A DNA stretch of 64,000 nt from Megasphaera sp. AM44-1BH (GCF_003467125.1 NZ_QSFA01000004.1:68429-132428); one strand, 5' to 3'. Positions 16,790-27,499 are shown, counted from the stretch's first letter. Made by a program: numbers and translations. The notes: generated by a model from the sequence alone, not told the origin.

Positions 16790-18541
16790 TTAGCTATTTT
16801 CCTCCAATTTATCCAATAATTTTTCCAATTCAGGAATGTCAATGACAAAATCATCATGTAAATCTTCTCGATGATATGCCCGGTGTCCAAAAAATTCAAT
16901 CAAATGTATATTGCAGATATCAGCTAATTGACTCCATAAGTCAACATTGTGCCCATTGTATATCTGAGGCAATTCTTGTGGATGGTTTGAAAAAAGGACA
17001 ACATATATAGAATTTTTTGGAGAAAGAATCATGTTTGTCATAGTTGCTCCCGTAGGCGACACAACAATTTTAGCTTGAGCAAAAATTGTTTGTTGATATT
17101 CAAATGATACTCCCGCTAAGTCTATGACTTCAAATCCTCTTTTTAGCATGCAAATCTCAACTTGTTCCTCGTTTAAGACTTTTCGATATGTACCACTTCT
17201 CCGCGTCAAATAAATTTTTCGGGATGGGGACAGGGGATTTGTTGATAATTGTAATAATTCTTTGACTTTCTTTATATAAATTGGATTGAGTATAATATCA
17301 GTACCGATTTTTGTATCCCCATGATATCTATCTAATATTCGTGATAAATCTGAAGGTAAGACAAGCTTTTTTACTTTATAAATTTCATTTTCTTCTAATT
17401 CAATTATTTTCTTATTATTTTTTAATTGAGACAGCAGCACATGCAATGCGCATTTAAAATTATAATGAATTTTTTTTGGTATTAATAAAGGGAAATCTCT
17501 ATAAATTTCTTCATGTTCTAATGCGAATACAACCATTGGCAAAGTTTCATTTAGCCAATGAAAGTAGTTGTTGTCATGATCACATGATATTAATATGCCC
17601 TTGTCTATTACATTGTTCTTTTTTTTAGTGACATTAAACAATAATCCCTTTATTTCCTCATTGTCATATACTCTTTCTAATATTTGCCATCTTTTTACAC
17701 CATAGTCTGAAGAAGTAAATTCGGATAATTCATCATGAAATATTATGTTATCCTTATATATATAACGTGATCCACCTATAACACAAACATCTTTATATAA
17801 GTTAATATATTCTCTGGGGTAAGTGAAAGAACTGTCGGTCAGTCCATTATAATTATTATTCTTCTTGTATAATGTTTTCCCATGATTATATGCATAATCG
17901 ATTTTAACAACTTTTTTCTTCAGTTGACTAATATATACACTGTCTTTAGTCATCATTTCAAAAAGTTCTACAGCTTTTACTATATTATTATCGTTTAAAG
18001 CTTCTCTTATCTTACATAATTGTACCTGACATTCCTGATCTTTGAAGATAGATGGATTAATAAAAACAGAATCTCCTACATGTAAAGAATCTGACAGAAT
18101 CGGAGAACATATTTTTCCTTCTTTTATCCCAACATTTACATAATATTCCAATGAAGTTTGGCCTTTTGGTATAGATTGAGAATATTTTTTATAAACAAAA
18201 AATGTATCAAAGAGAGGATGTGGAATTCGATATTCTTTATCTCCAAACAATATAAAATGAATTAACGGATTAATGAAAGAACAATTTATATCTGGATATT
18301 TAGATGTATAAAATTTACAATCGAAAAGAGGACAGGGAGATAATCCTTCTTTATATCCATGTCTTACAAAGTGCCATAATGGTTTATCGATGTGAAAAAG
18401 ATCCTCTCTTTGACATCGATAATAATTATTATCAAACAAATTTGTTAATTTAATAATATAATATGCTACAACTTCTGAAAACAAAGTAAGATGCATCTTG
18501 TGAAAAAATTTAAATAATGAGTAAAGTGCATATCGTCTCAA
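16790..18541 (-). CDS. GT61-like glycosyltransferase with N-terminal repeats
   Basis: 583 residues, starting with TTG at 18541 behind GAGGTGA. The C-terminal half is of the DUF563/GT61 type: FHWLNETLPM, then LTRRSGTYRKVLNEEQ, and VVSPTGATMTNMILSP. The first ~150 residues contain two or three repeats of the type 'PLFDCKFYTSKYPDI ... HFILFGDKEYRIPHPLFD', which are seen in large cell-surface glycosyltransferases. Donor and acceptor are unknown. Confidence 0.8.
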   Translation of the reverse strand: MRRYALYSLFKFFHKMHLTLFSEVVAYYIIKLTNLFDNNYYRCQREDLFHIDKPLWHFVRHGYKEGLSPCPLFDCKFYTSKYPDINCSFINPLIHFILFGDKEYRIPHPLFDTFFVYKKYSQSIPKGQTSLEYYVNVGIKEGKICSPILSDSLHVGDSVFINPSIFKDQECQVQLCKIREALNDNNIVKAVELFEMMTKDSVYISQLKKKVVKIDYAYNHGKTLYKKNNNYNGLTDSSFTYPREYINLYKDVCVIGGSRYIYKDNIIFHDELSEFTSSDYGVKRWQILERVYDNEEIKGLLFNVTKKKNNVIDKGILISCDHDNNYFHWLNETLPMVVFALEHEEIYRDFPLLIPKKIHYNFKCALHVLLSQLKNNKKIIELEENEIYKVKKLVLPSDLSRILDRYHGDTKIGTDIILNPIYIKKVKELLQLSTNPLSPSRKIYLTRRSGTYRKVLNEEQVEICMLKRGFEVIDLAGVSFEYQQTIFAQAKIVVSPTGATMTNMILSPKNSIYVVLFSNHPQELPQIYNGHNVDLWSQLADICNIHLIEFFGHRAYHREDLHDDFVIDIPELEKLLDKLEENS

Positions 18542-18581
18542 CTAATTCACCTCAAGCTTTAACCAGTTATTGAATTACTAA

Positions 18582-21092
18582 TTAATTTATCCTCATATAC
18601 ATTTCAATTAATTCTTCAGCTTGTTCCTTGTAGCTTCTAATATCTCCATAATTTTGAGTCTTATAATTTATATATTTACTAGAATTTTGTAAAATTTCTT
18701 CAATAGCATTTTTCAATGCTTTCAAATTACCTCTAGGAACAATTGTACCATTTTCTCCATTTACAACAGCTTCAGCAGGTCCACCACAGTCACTGACGAT
18801 AACAAAGCAATCGGAACTAATAGCTTCTCTAACAGTAAGTCCAAAACTTTCATACCCAAGTGATGGGAATAATAATACATCAACATCTTTATAAAGCTGT
18901 TTCATTTGCTCTCTATTTTGACGTCCTAAAATTTTAATTCGATCTTTAGGCCATTTTGTTTTTGGTGAGCCAAAGGGCATGATAAGAACAAGTTCCCAAT
19001 CATAATCTAATAACTTCATTAGAGCCTGGTAAATTAGATTGAATCCTTTTACTTTGGCCTCCCCAGCTACAAATAAAAATTTAATTTTTGTTCTGGATTC
19101 TCTATGATTCTTTCCGTCAAAATTCTCTATGCCATTTTTATTAACCAAATATTGAAATGTTGGAATCAATTCTTGCATTGTTTTTTGTGCATAAAAAGAC
19201 GGCACATATAGTTGGGCAGCATTTTTAAGCAGTTTAAATAAATAATTTCTTCTTGTAGCAATCCAATCAGCATTTAAGTGGCATCTATTTTCACAAATAT
19301 CTATAGAATCTCCATATTGAATACAGTGATTGCCTTCATCATCCACCATAAACAATTTAGGACAAAGAGCCCAACTATCATGCAATGTCATAACATATGG
19401 AATATTATTTTCTGAACAAATTTTACCTATACCATAGCCAAATCCCTGTACAGCATGTAAATGCACAATGTCTGGCTTGACAGTTTTAAGCGTTAATCGA
19501 AATGCATCATCAATAATTGGGTTGTCAATTTCAGTAAACTCATTCAGATTGGCTGAGCAAGAATAAACCATGCTTCCATGTGACTTATATTTGCGTATAG
19601 TTCCTATGCCCGCGGGATCTGATTGATGAATGGTAAAAACAGAGACAGCAGCAATAGTATTTTCTATCTTAGCCATTTCTTCAGCAATATTTTCTACAAC
19701 TATAGTTGCCCCACCTAATGAGTTTAATCCAAAATATAAATTAACTTGTAATATATTTAATTGAGAATTATTTTTTTTGTCATAATCAATCAAAGGGATT
19801 TTACATTTTCGTAATATTTCCTCCATAGTCTTTGTTTGTTTTTGAATTCCATATAAAGATTTACAACTTTGGAATGCATTTTTTGCTAATTCGTTTCTTA
19901 GGTTTTTATCAAGTACTAACTTTTCTATTTTTGTATACCATTCATTATAATTATTTTTCGCCAAAAAGCCATTTTTACCATCTACTATAACATTATTAAA
20001 TTCAATTAAATCAGAAGCTACTGACGGTATATTTAAAATTGAAGCTTCTATAAATTTAATATTGCTTTTACAATTGTTAAAAAAAGTATCTGTTAATGGC
20101 ATTAATGCAATGTCGTATTTTGCAATTTCTCTAAAATAATTTTTTGCAGATAATCTTGAAATACGGTGTATTTGATTCTTATATTGCATAAAAACTGGAT
20201 TTAATGTTAGTTGTCCTATTACATATAAATGTACGTTAGGATATCGCTTTAAAATATCAGATATTGCCAAGTGAATCATATCAAAGTCTGCATCATGCGT
20301 ATTACTTCCAGCTCCATAAAAAATACGAATATCTTTTTTAGTAAAATTCTTTTTAGTAGTTCTAAATTTAAAAATATCCTTAACCATTCCATTCTGTAGT
20401 AAAAAAGATTTTTTTTGTTCGTTAATGCTGTTATATACATCTAAAATTTGTTTTGTACTAGTTAAAAATACATCTGCATGAAGGATAGCTTCTCTATAAT
20501 ATTGCGCTCCTTCTAATAATTGTTTTAATTGTAAATGATTAAGTTTAATTTTAGCTTGTTTTAAATACTTTTTATACAGCGGAATATCAAAAATTAAATC
20601 ATCAATATCATAAAATTTCGTTAAATGAAGTCGGTCAGCTTCTTTATAATAGTCGGCAACTATCGAAGTATATGGTACTCGATAAAAAATAACATAATCA
20701 GCAATTTGAAGATAGCTAATAGCTTCACTTTGCTCATGCCAATCAATAATATATACAGTATATCCTAGATTTTCTAAAATTATTTTTTTATTATCAACCC
20801 TATACATCTTACATTGAGGGATAGATAATTCTGCTATAATAACAGCTACATGATTTTTAGGCGCACAATCGAGTTTAGGCCAGCATGTTTCGACCAATTG
20901 TTGATTTCGATAAAAATCTTTTCGATGTTTATATTTTTTTGCTTTTTTCCCGAAATGATATAGCAAGTTAAAAGATAGTATTACCATTTTTCTTAAAGAA
21001 GTACGGGGACCATTTAAGAAAACGGATAGTGCAGTTACAGCTTGTGGATCGTAAATAGATAACTTTTTTATTTTTTTGATTTTCTCAAACAT
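18582..21092 (-). CDS. two-domain glycosyltransferase (GT-B plus GT4 fusion)
   Basis: An 836-residue cytoplasmic protein that holds two GT-B units. The first (about 60-420) ends with SNIKFIEASILNIPSVASD and a nucleotide-sugar site like that of GT4 enzymes. The second (about 440-836) begins NILQVNLYFGLNSLGGATIVVE and has the GT4 C-terminal SLGYESFGLTVREAIS and DCGGPAEAV. Each should transfer one sugar, so one polypeptide may carry out two consecutive additions. GAGGAG precedes the ATG. Confidence 0.85.
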   Translation of the reverse strand: MFEKIKKIKKLSIYDPQAVTALSVFLNGPRTSLRKMVILSFNLLYHFGKKAKKYKHRKDFYRNQQLVETCWPKLDCAPKNHVAVIIAELSIPQCKMYRVDNKKIILENLGYTVYIIDWHEQSEAISYLQIADYVIFYRVPYTSIVADYYKEADRLHLTKFYDIDDLIFDIPLYKKYLKQAKIKLNHLQLKQLLEGAQYYREAILHADVFLTSTKQILDVYNSINEQKKSFLLQNGMVKDIFKFRTTKKNFTKKDIRIFYGAGSNTHDADFDMIHLAISDILKRYPNVHLYVIGQLTLNPVFMQYKNQIHRISRLSAKNYFREIAKYDIALMPLTDTFFNNCKSNIKFIEASILNIPSVASDLIEFNNVIVDGKNGFLAKNNYNEWYTKIEKLVLDKNLRNELAKNAFQSCKSLYGIQKQTKTMEEILRKCKIPLIDYDKKNNSQLNILQVNLYFGLNSLGGATIVVENIAEEMAKIENTIAAVSVFTIHQSDPAGIGTIRKYKSHGSMVYSCSANLNEFTEIDNPIIDDAFRLTLKTVKPDIVHLHAVQGFGYGIGKICSENNIPYVMTLHDSWALCPKLFMVDDEGNHCIQYGDSIDICENRCHLNADWIATRRNYLFKLLKNAAQLYVPSFYAQKTMQELIPTFQYLVNKNGIENFDGKNHRESRTKIKFLFVAGEAKVKGFNLIYQALMKLLDYDWELVLIMPFGSPKTKWPKDRIKILGRQNREQMKQLYKDVDVLLFPSLGYESFGLTVREAISSDCFVIVSDCGGPAEAVVNGENGTIVPRGNLKALKNAIEEILQNSSKYINYKTQNYGDIRSYKEQAEELIEMYMRIN

Positions 21093-21109
21093 TAGAAGCT
21101 CCTCATCAA

Positions 21110-21847
21110 TTATCCAATACTAGAGAGATAATGCTCTACTGCCACTTCACTATCTCCTACAAACATTAAATGTCCTTTGTTAATCCAGGCAGCATGACGA
21201 CAGATTTTTTTTACCATTGATTCATCATGTGAAACTAAAATTACAGTTGTTCCTCCACTCATCATTTCTTCCATTCTTTTTGAGCATTTTTCCTGAAAAG
21301 AGTGATCACCAACAGACAAGATTTCATCTACAATCAGAATATCTGGTTTTACGAGGGTAGCAATGGAAAAACCTAACCGTGCCATCATGCCACTTGAATA
21401 ATTTTTTACAGGGACATCTTCAAAATCTTTTAACTCACTGAAATCCATGATTTCGTCATACTTTTCTTCCATCATTTTTTTACTATGACCAAGGATAGCA
21501 CCATTTAGAAACACATTTTCTCTGCCACTGAGATCCATATCAAATCCAGCTCCTAATTCAATGAGGGGAGCAAGACTGCCATTTAATGTTACGGTACCGT
21601 AGGTAGGTGTCAATACGCCACTAATAATTTTTAATAAGGTACTTTTACCGCTGCCGTTTGATCCAATCAGAGCAAACGAATCTCCTTTGGGGATAGTTAG
21701 AGAAATATCTTTTAACGCCCAAAATTCATCGAACGATACACCTTTTCCCTTTAATTTTCTAACGACCCATTCTTTTATATTATCTACTCGTTCTTTTGCT
21801 AAGTTAAAACGCATAGACACGTCTTTTATTTCTACTGCATTCTCCAT
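21110..21847 (-). CDS. wzt: polysaccharide ABC exporter ATPase
   Basis: A 245-residue ABC ATPase with Walker A GSNGSGKST (62-70), signature YSSGMMARLGF and Walker B ILIVDEILSVGD. This is the Wzt/KpsT/TagH-type arrangement for export of a finished glycan on undecaprenyl pyrophosphate. It lacks the C-terminal carbohydrate-binding domain of some Wzt proteins, so chain-end recognition is not built in. It pairs with the permease immediately upstream. Confidence 0.93.
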   Translation of the reverse strand: MENAVEIKDVSMRFNLAKERVDNIKEWVVRKLKGKGVSFDEFWALKDISLTIPKGDSFALIGSNGSGKSTLLKIISGVLTPTYGTVTLNGSLAPLIELGAGFDMDLSGRENVFLNGAILGHSKKMMEEKYDEIMDFSELKDFEDVPVKNYSSGMMARLGFSIATLVKPDILIVDEILSVGDHSFQEKCSKRMEEMMSGGTTVILVSHDESMVKKICRHAAWINKGHLMFVGDSEVAVEHYLSSIG

Positions 21848-21864
21848 GGCTATCCTCGCTCAAA

Positions 21865-22644
21865 TCAAATATAAAGTATAAAATTCTTCTGATGTTTTTC
21901 AAAAACCCACATGCCTACGGCTAAAAAGCCAAGTGAGCAAGCTATACATAGTAAATTTTCTTCCCATGTTGGCCATTTACCATAAAGCAATATATCTCTC
22001 AGAAATTCTATGTAATCGTATAATGGGTTAAAAATCATCCATGATTTTAACCATTCTGGCAAAATCGAGGTGGGATAAAAAATAGGCGTCAAAAAGTTCA
22101 ATGCTGATAAAAATACCCCGTAGAGATGTTTTATATCGCGAAAATATACAACTGACACGGCTAAAATCAGGCTGACACCTAGTGAGAAAATCAACATATA
22201 TATAAAAACAACAGGTAATAAAATCAACGTAATGTGGAAACTGGTGCTAGTAACTACCATGACAATAAATAATGCCAATAATGAAAAGAGTAATGTTGTG
22301 AACGTAGATAATACTCTGGATAAAGGAAAAATATATTTAGGAAGGTATACTTTCTTAATTAGGGCTGCTCCATTTAATATTGAATCCATTGCCATCGTCG
22401 TTGATTCACTATAAAAATTGAATAGTAATTGCCCTGTCAATAAATATACTGGATAATTAGGAATATCAAAACGAAAAACTGTAGAGAACACTACGGTAAG
22501 TACTAACATCATTAACAAAGGATTTAATACACTCCACAAATAGCCAAGAACAGATCGGCGATATTTGATTTTTAAGTCACGAATGACCAGTTCTTCTAAC
22601 AACCATTTATATTTAAATAAATTATTTTTTAAAATCCAGTTCAT
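21865..22644 (-). CDS. wzm: polysaccharide ABC exporter permease
   Basis: About 259 residues with six predicted membrane helices and the segment YRRSVLGYLWSVLNPLLMM that is typical of Wzm/KpsM/TagG permeases. The start at 22644 (MNWILKNN) follows GAGGTGG; the longer frame to 22671 would overlap the previous gene. Together with Wzt it moves the polymer across the inner membrane. No Wzx/Wzy is present in the window, so the ABC route is the likely export route. Confidence 0.93.
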   Translation of the reverse strand: MNWILKNNLFKYKWLLEELVIRDLKIKYRRSVLGYLWSVLNPLLMMLVLTVVFSTVFRFDIPNYPVYLLTGQLLFNFYSESTTMAMDSILNGAALIKKVYLPKYIFPLSRVLSTFTTLLFSLLALFIVMVVTSTSFHITLILLPVVFIYMLIFSLGVSLILAVSVVYFRDIKHLYGVFLSALNFLTPIFYPTSILPEWLKSWMIFNPLYDYIEFLRDILLYGKWPTWEENLLCIACSLGFLAVGMWVFEKHQKNFILYI

Positions 22645-22652
22645 GATCCACC

Positions 22653-23507
22653 TCAGCCATTGATTGTACATTTTCCGAATTTCCCATTATGGGCATCTTG
22701 AAAAGCGGAAAAAATATATTTTAGTTTCTTCCATTTATCTTTTTCAAAAAAAAGAACTTTGACAAGTTCTTTAAGGATATATTTGATGTAAGCGTATTTA
22801 AGAAATGGATATTTTCTCATTACATATATCAAGTTACGAAAAATATAATATTTTCGTACTGGGCTATGATTTAATACCGCAAACTGATACGCACCTACAT
22901 GATACCATTTCGTATTTCCCAGCTGATGCTGCATGTAAATATCAAAAAAAGTGATAATTTTCTGTTTCCTTATTCTGGCTCGATAGGCAAATTCACTATC
23001 AACCTGGTCTATAAATAAATTTTCATCAAACATACCTAAAGCTATAGCTTTATCAACATTGAGGACAGATCCTGATGTGATATAATATGTAATAATTTGA
23101 TTTTCTAATTTAGATTTGTCTAAAGGACCATAATTAATAGCATAAGAAACAATCGTATTAATCGTATTTTCGGACGCTCTTATTCTTTTTATATAAGCAG
23201 AGATATTGCTTTGTGTAAACGAACTATCTTGATCCATCGTCAATAAAAAAGTATATCCATCAGATTGCGCTTTAGTGAGAGCATAATTCAGGGCGTATGC
23301 AATCCCTCTGTTTTCGTAAAATGCAATATATTGTATCTTTGGGTCTTCCTTTAGCTGGTTTACAACGGATGAATCAGGTTGTTCTGTATTATCTAAAACG
23401 TACAGCTTCTCAACTGATGAAATATAACTTTGAATATTATGCCATACATCGATATCTGGGTGATATAGAATGACGACACCTGCTAACTTTACATTCATAA
23501 TTTCCAT
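22653..23507 (-). CDS. family 2 glycosyltransferase (rhamnosyltransferase-like)
   Basis: 284 residues. The start VAGVVILYHPD and the LYVLDNTEQPD segment match the RfbF/WbbL-type rhamnosyltransferase subgroup of GT2. The metal site is in LTMDQDSSF. With four dTDP-rhamnose genes in the same locus, rhamnose is a plausible donor, but this is inference. Start at 23507 or at the internal ATG three codons on. Confidence 0.85.
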   Translation of the reverse strand: MEIMNVKLAGVVILYHPDIDVWHNIQSYISSVEKLYVLDNTEQPDSSVVNQLKEDPKIQYIAFYENRGIAYALNYALTKAQSDGYTFLLTMDQDSSFTQSNISAYIKRIRASENTINTIVSYAINYGPLDKSKLENQIITYYITSGSVLNVDKAIALGMFDENLFIDQVDSEFAYRARIRKQKIITFFDIYMQHQLGNTKWYHVGAYQFAVLNHSPVRKYYIFRNLIYVMRKYPFLKYAYIKYILKELVKVLFFEKDKWKKLKYIFSAFQDAHNGKFGKCTING

Positions 23508-23520
23508 TCCATTCTTTAAA

Positions 23521-24474
23521 CTATTGTGATGACTGAATTTTTCGAAGAAAATGTGAAAAAATAGATGACGGAATAAATGGTAAGAGCAATTCTAGTTTAG
23601 TCGTAGAGGGCGCCCAGTTTTTTCTTTTCCATAAATAGCTGGCATTTTTCCATGTTGGACGCTGAAAATAGGAGATACGCGCTTCACTCCATCTTTTATA
23701 TGGCTGAAGTCGCTTATCTCCAGCAAAATACCGTGATAATAAATCTATAAATTGTTTATATTGCTTGATGTATTTTTCGAGATATTCTGCTTTAGAATGG
23801 ATTCCGGCTAATGGTTTCGACTGATTTCCTCTATATACTCTATAATTCATCAATGGCCGGTCTGCTTTTTCTATTTTGCCTGATAACGCTGCAAATACAG
23901 CAAGCCACCAATCATGAAAGAAAATATCAGGGAAAGGAACAGCCTTTTGAGCAATCTGGGTCTGCATCAGTATGGTGCATCCTGTGATGAAATTTTTCGC
24001 TAATAATTGGGAAACTAAATTATCATCAGAATAGATAATTTGTCGTGGACGTATATCTGTTATGCTATCGGCTATAATCTTAGATGTTTCATCCATAACA
24101 TACATATCACTAAACGTCAACACCACATTTTCATGAGCTATCAAACTCACTAAAGTAGATAATTTTTCTGGCAGCCAGACATCATCCTGGTCACAATACG
24201 CAATATACGGAGTATGGACCAATGTGGTCAAAGTTTCGAACACTTTATTTGATCCCATATTATTCGGACCATGAAATAGTTTAAATGGTATATGTTTTAA
24301 ATGAAGTGAGAAAAAGGCTTCATATGGATATTCATCGTGAGGATCATCATTCCATATATATAGCTGGAATTGCCTGAATGTTTGGTTTTCAATAGAGGCA
24401 AGTTCTTCTTTCAGCCATTTTAAATTGGGATGGTATAAAGCCATTACCACCGTAACTAAGCACGAATCAGGCAC
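23521..24474 (-). CDS. family 2 glycosyltransferase
   Basis: 317 residues with TVVMALYHPNLKWLKEELASIE at the N-terminus and the metal-binding YCDQDDVW, as in many rhamnosyl- and galactosyltransferases of O-antigen loci. The start is GTG at 24474 behind AAGGAGG. The C-terminal ~80 residues (YFQRPTWKNASYLWKRKNW) are helical and basic, as in membrane-associated GT2 enzymes. Confidence 0.87.
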   Translation of the reverse strand: MPDSCLVTVVMALYHPNLKWLKEELASIENQTFRQFQLYIWNDDPHDEYPYEAFFSLHLKHIPFKLFHGPNNMGSNKVFETLTTLVHTPYIAYCDQDDVWLPEKLSTLVSLIAHENVVLTFSDMYVMDETSKIIADSITDIRPRQIIYSDDNLVSQLLAKNFITGCTILMQTQIAQKAVPFPDIFFHDWWLAVFAALSGKIEKADRPLMNYRVYRGNQSKPLAGIHSKAEYLEKYIKQYKQFIDLLSRYFAGDKRLQPYKRWSEARISYFQRPTWKNASYLWKRKNWAPSTTKLELLLPFIPSSIFSHFLRKIQSSQ

Positions 24475-24492
24475 CCAGGTAAACCTCCTTGA

Positions 24493-25356
24493 TTATAGAA
24501 TATTGCTTTTCCCCAGACGGTATCCAAGAAATTTAACGAGGTTATGGAAACACGCTACAGGCAGAAGTTTTATGCATTTATGAGAAATCAGCGTGTAAAG
24601 TTCAGATTTAACAAACTTTACACCCTCTCCGTTTACCGCACCGAAAGAATCAAATACGGGTTGATTGTCATGATGTAATTTCCCAATAATTACACTACGC
24701 TGAAAATCTTCAGATAAGGTAAAGGAATGGGCATGATACACACAGGCATCAGCATTGTAATAAACGGCATATCCTTCTTTGATAAATTTAGCTGCTATCA
24801 GGGTATCTTCACCAAAATCTACATCGGGGAAATTTCCTGACTCTAATAGTTTTTTTCGGTTATATGCAGCGAATGAATCTGAACAAAAAATAGTTTTGAC
24901 GCCTAATCGGGGAATGTCTCTTTTTGTTTTTAATAAACTTTGAGCAGGATAGTTGAATAACCTGGCATGATTTCCCAGTATGCCAATGCCTGAAACAGGT
25001 AATTGCCTGCCATAGGTTAAACCGATTGACGGATTTTCTATCAATGGCAGGCACAGTTTCCAGATAGCGTCAGGTGCAGCTGGAATGGCATCTTGTGTCA
25101 GAAAGACAAGGTAATCAGCCTGCGATTGGGTAGCTGCCATGTTCCGCGTCCTACCGTGTCCAAATTCTTCTTTTTTAATAATTTGGACATGGAAACCAGC
25201 TTGTTTTGCAATGTGTACTGTATCATCTGTCGAAGATGAATCAATAATACGGATATTATTCGGTGTAATATTTTTCTGTTGTTTCAGAATACCTGCCAAT
25301 TCATTGAATTTCTTTCCAGCGTTATATGTAGGAATGATAATTTCTATATTATTCAT
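24493..25356 (-). CDS. family 2 glycosyltransferase
   Basis: 287 residues. IEIIIPTYNAGKKFNELAGIL and IIDSSSTDDT form the GT2 nucleotide-binding part, FLTQDAIPA the metal site, and FGEDTLIAAKFI the catalytic ED region. It resembles rhamnosyltransferases with this 'TQDA' variant of the DxD. It is the first transferase of the cluster after the phosphoglycerol-transferase-like gene. Confidence 0.87.
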   Translation of the reverse strand: MNNIEIIIPTYNAGKKFNELAGILKQQKNITPNNIRIIDSSSTDDTVHIAKQAGFHVQIIKKEEFGHGRTRNMAATQSQADYLVFLTQDAIPAAPDAIWKLCLPLIENPSIGLTYGRQLPVSGIGILGNHARLFNYPAQSLLKTKRDIPRLGVKTIFCSDSFAAYNRKKLLESGNFPDVDFGEDTLIAAKFIKEGYAVYYNADACVYHAHSFTLSEDFQRSVIIGKLHHDNQPVFDSFGAVNGEGVKFVKSELYTLISHKCIKLLPVACFHNLVKFLGYRLGKSNIL

Positions 25357-25502
25357 GACAATTTATACTCAACCAGCTCCTATAAATAGTGCATTACTGC
25401 ATTTCTTTATTTTAGCACATTCAATGCATGCTGTCAGCAATTCAATTGTATACAAACTGTAATAAACAGCTTGTCTTATCTTATACTCAAGGTTAAGTAT
25501 TT

Positions 25503-27254
25503 TTAATGAAATACGTGATTTGCTTTTTCACATTCATAAAAAAGTGATATTTTTTCGATTTGCTGTTGAACAGCCTTTTTATCATTTTCAGCAAGTTGCT
25601 CAGGCCGTATTACGTGATTATCCTCTATGCTATAAAAATCAAGTCCTGTCGCTAAAATAGGTGGTGCGTCCATAGGTTCAAAAATAGAAGTACCCATAAA
25701 GCTATTTTTTTCGTTATTGATTCCTAAAAGCTGACATATAGTTGGTGTTAATGCCAAAGAGGTGTTATTTTGGGCATCATATCGTTCAGGCAGGGAATGC
25801 ACAGGATCGTAAATGATAAAGGGAATCCTGTCATGAAAGCATTTTACATAATCGGTATCATTGGCAACGAGTGACATAAATGGCTTATCATGGTAATGAC
25901 AATGGTCAGCTGTAAAAATAACAATCGTATTATCTTTATATTGAGAATGCATAAAATATTTCCAAAACGATCCGAATGCGTTATCTACATTATGCAATGT
26001 GTTTAACGTTTCATTGCTTCCGTCTTTATATTTGATGCCATCATTGGGAGTATCTACATTAGTATGTGTTTCAAATGTGTACATAGCTATCAGGAAAGGC
26101 TGCGAAGTCGTTTGGTGTTCTAATATTTGAACTAGTTCTGTATACATATCCTGGTCTGTCAGAGAACTGTGCCAGAATTCTGGGTTATAAGGTAAAAATT
26201 CAGTTGCGCTATCACGAGTATAGACTTGATGAAATCCCAACATATTCAATAAATCCGTATAAGGGTCCTCTTGCATATGTGGGCTGATAAAGCTGGTGTC
26301 ATATCCTCTTTCATTTAGCAATTTGGGCAACGACTGGTAATCACGTTGAGCCAGCTGTTTGGATACGCCGGATCCTGCTTTATTACCAACCCAGCCACCT
26401 TTTTCATTACCTCCGTAGCGGGGATAACAAGACGTCAATTGTCCGTGAGTCCCTCTAAAGGTTGCTGCTGTGTGATTATAATATCGATCTACTACCATAC
26501 TCTTTTCTGCAAAGGCATCTATATTGGGAGTCACGTCTCCTAATTTTCCATCATAACAGTCTAGCAACCGTGCAGAAGTACCTTCGGTAAAAATAATGAT
26601 AATATTAGGCTGTTCTACGTGCTTGTCAGATTTTACAGGAAACGGAAGTTGATTTTTATAAATCCAATCTTTTTCAAAAGGATATCCAGCAATTTTTTTC
26701 TGTTGTTTTGTAAGAGGAATGATACTTTTGACAATATTTTTAGACAGTGAGACAATTGGTGTCCCCCCCCTATGTACATTTTGAATGAGCGGCCAATTAA
26801 AGTGTGAATTTGTATTCTGGATATAAACTCCACCTGCCGACAATACACTGATAACTATCGAGATGAATAAATTTCGCTTGGACAAATAGAGTTTTCTGCC
26901 TTGTACCAGTACAAAGCTAACACCTAAAATCACAAGCAAACATATAATATAGGCCGGACGAATAAGTAAATAAGCTTGATCTGCGTTTTCTAATGCCAAA
27001 ATTGACATAAATTCACCAACCTGGGAATAATAGATGCATTGTATAAAGTAAACGATACATAAAATAAATAGAATACCTTGACCAACGTATTTCCACTTAT
27101 TTTTTATAACACGTATTAAATACAAAAAGGTTAGTAATAATACTATTTCTGGTATCGTTTGAAAAAACATCCACCATTCTTTTTCGCCATACGATATAAC
27201 GGCCAATATCCAACTAAGCCATAATACAATACCTGATAAACATAATTTTTTCAT
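25503..27254 (-). CDS. LTA-synthase/phosphoglycerol-transferase-like sulfatase-fold protein
   Basis: About 583 residues. Five hydrophobic segments in the first ~150 residues are followed by an extracytoplasmic alkaline-phosphatase/sulfatase domain with NIIIIFTEGTSARLLD (metal and nucleophile Thr region), RGTHGQLTSCYPRYGG and TADHCHYHD. This is the LtaS/MdoB/OpgB layout, enzymes that move glycerol phosphate from phosphatidylglycerol onto a glycan. In this locus it may decorate the polysaccharide. The ATG at 27254 is preferred because GAGGTG lies 9 nt upstream; a GTG four codons earlier is also in frame. Confidence 0.82.
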   Translation of the reverse strand: MKKLCLSGIVLWLSWILAVISYGEKEWWMFFQTIPEIVLLLTFLYLIRVIKNKWKYVGQGILFILCIVYFIQCIYYSQVGEFMSILALENADQAYLLIRPAYIICLLVILGVSFVLVQGRKLYLSKRNLFISIVISVLSAGGVYIQNTNSHFNWPLIQNVHRGGTPIVSLSKNIVKSIIPLTKQQKKIAGYPFEKDWIYKNQLPFPVKSDKHVEQPNIIIIFTEGTSARLLDCYDGKLGDVTPNIDAFAEKSMVVDRYYNHTAATFRGTHGQLTSCYPRYGGNEKGGWVGNKAGSGVSKQLAQRDYQSLPKLLNERGYDTSFISPHMQEDPYTDLLNMLGFHQVYTRDSATEFLPYNPEFWHSSLTDQDMYTELVQILEHQTTSQPFLIAMYTFETHTNVDTPNDGIKYKDGSNETLNTLHNVDNAFGSFWKYFMHSQYKDNTIVIFTADHCHYHDKPFMSLVANDTDYVKCFHDRIPFIIYDPVHSLPERYDAQNNTSLALTPTICQLLGINNEKNSFMGTSIFEPMDAPPILATGLDFYSIEDNHVIRPEQLAENDKKAVQQQIEKISLFYECEKANHVFH

Positions 27255-27266
27255 TAGGACAAACAC

Positions 27267-27499
27267 CTCTTATTGCATTTTCTTACTTCTATTTCTTTTA
27301 TTTATAATCATCTAACAAATACATTACAGTATTTTTACAATCAGGTATTATTGTAACATGGATTTGGTTCTAAGAGAATGCTCTAAGCTATTTTTAGGGG
27401 TATTTGTATAGCAAAAAAATAGCAAGAATTATCATTTGATTACGATAATTCTTGCTAGATAGAAAAATTTTTTTGACTCATCATATGGACTCTATCTGT
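27267..27499. other. spacer upstream of the LTA-synthase-like gene
   Basis: No gene is visible. The inverted pair AGCAAGAATTATCATTTGATTACGATAATTCTTGCTA (27421-27457, 16-bp stem) is a strong hairpin followed by A/T runs on both sides, and could end the transcript coming from the Septu-like genes or act bidirectionally. Confidence 0.5.
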
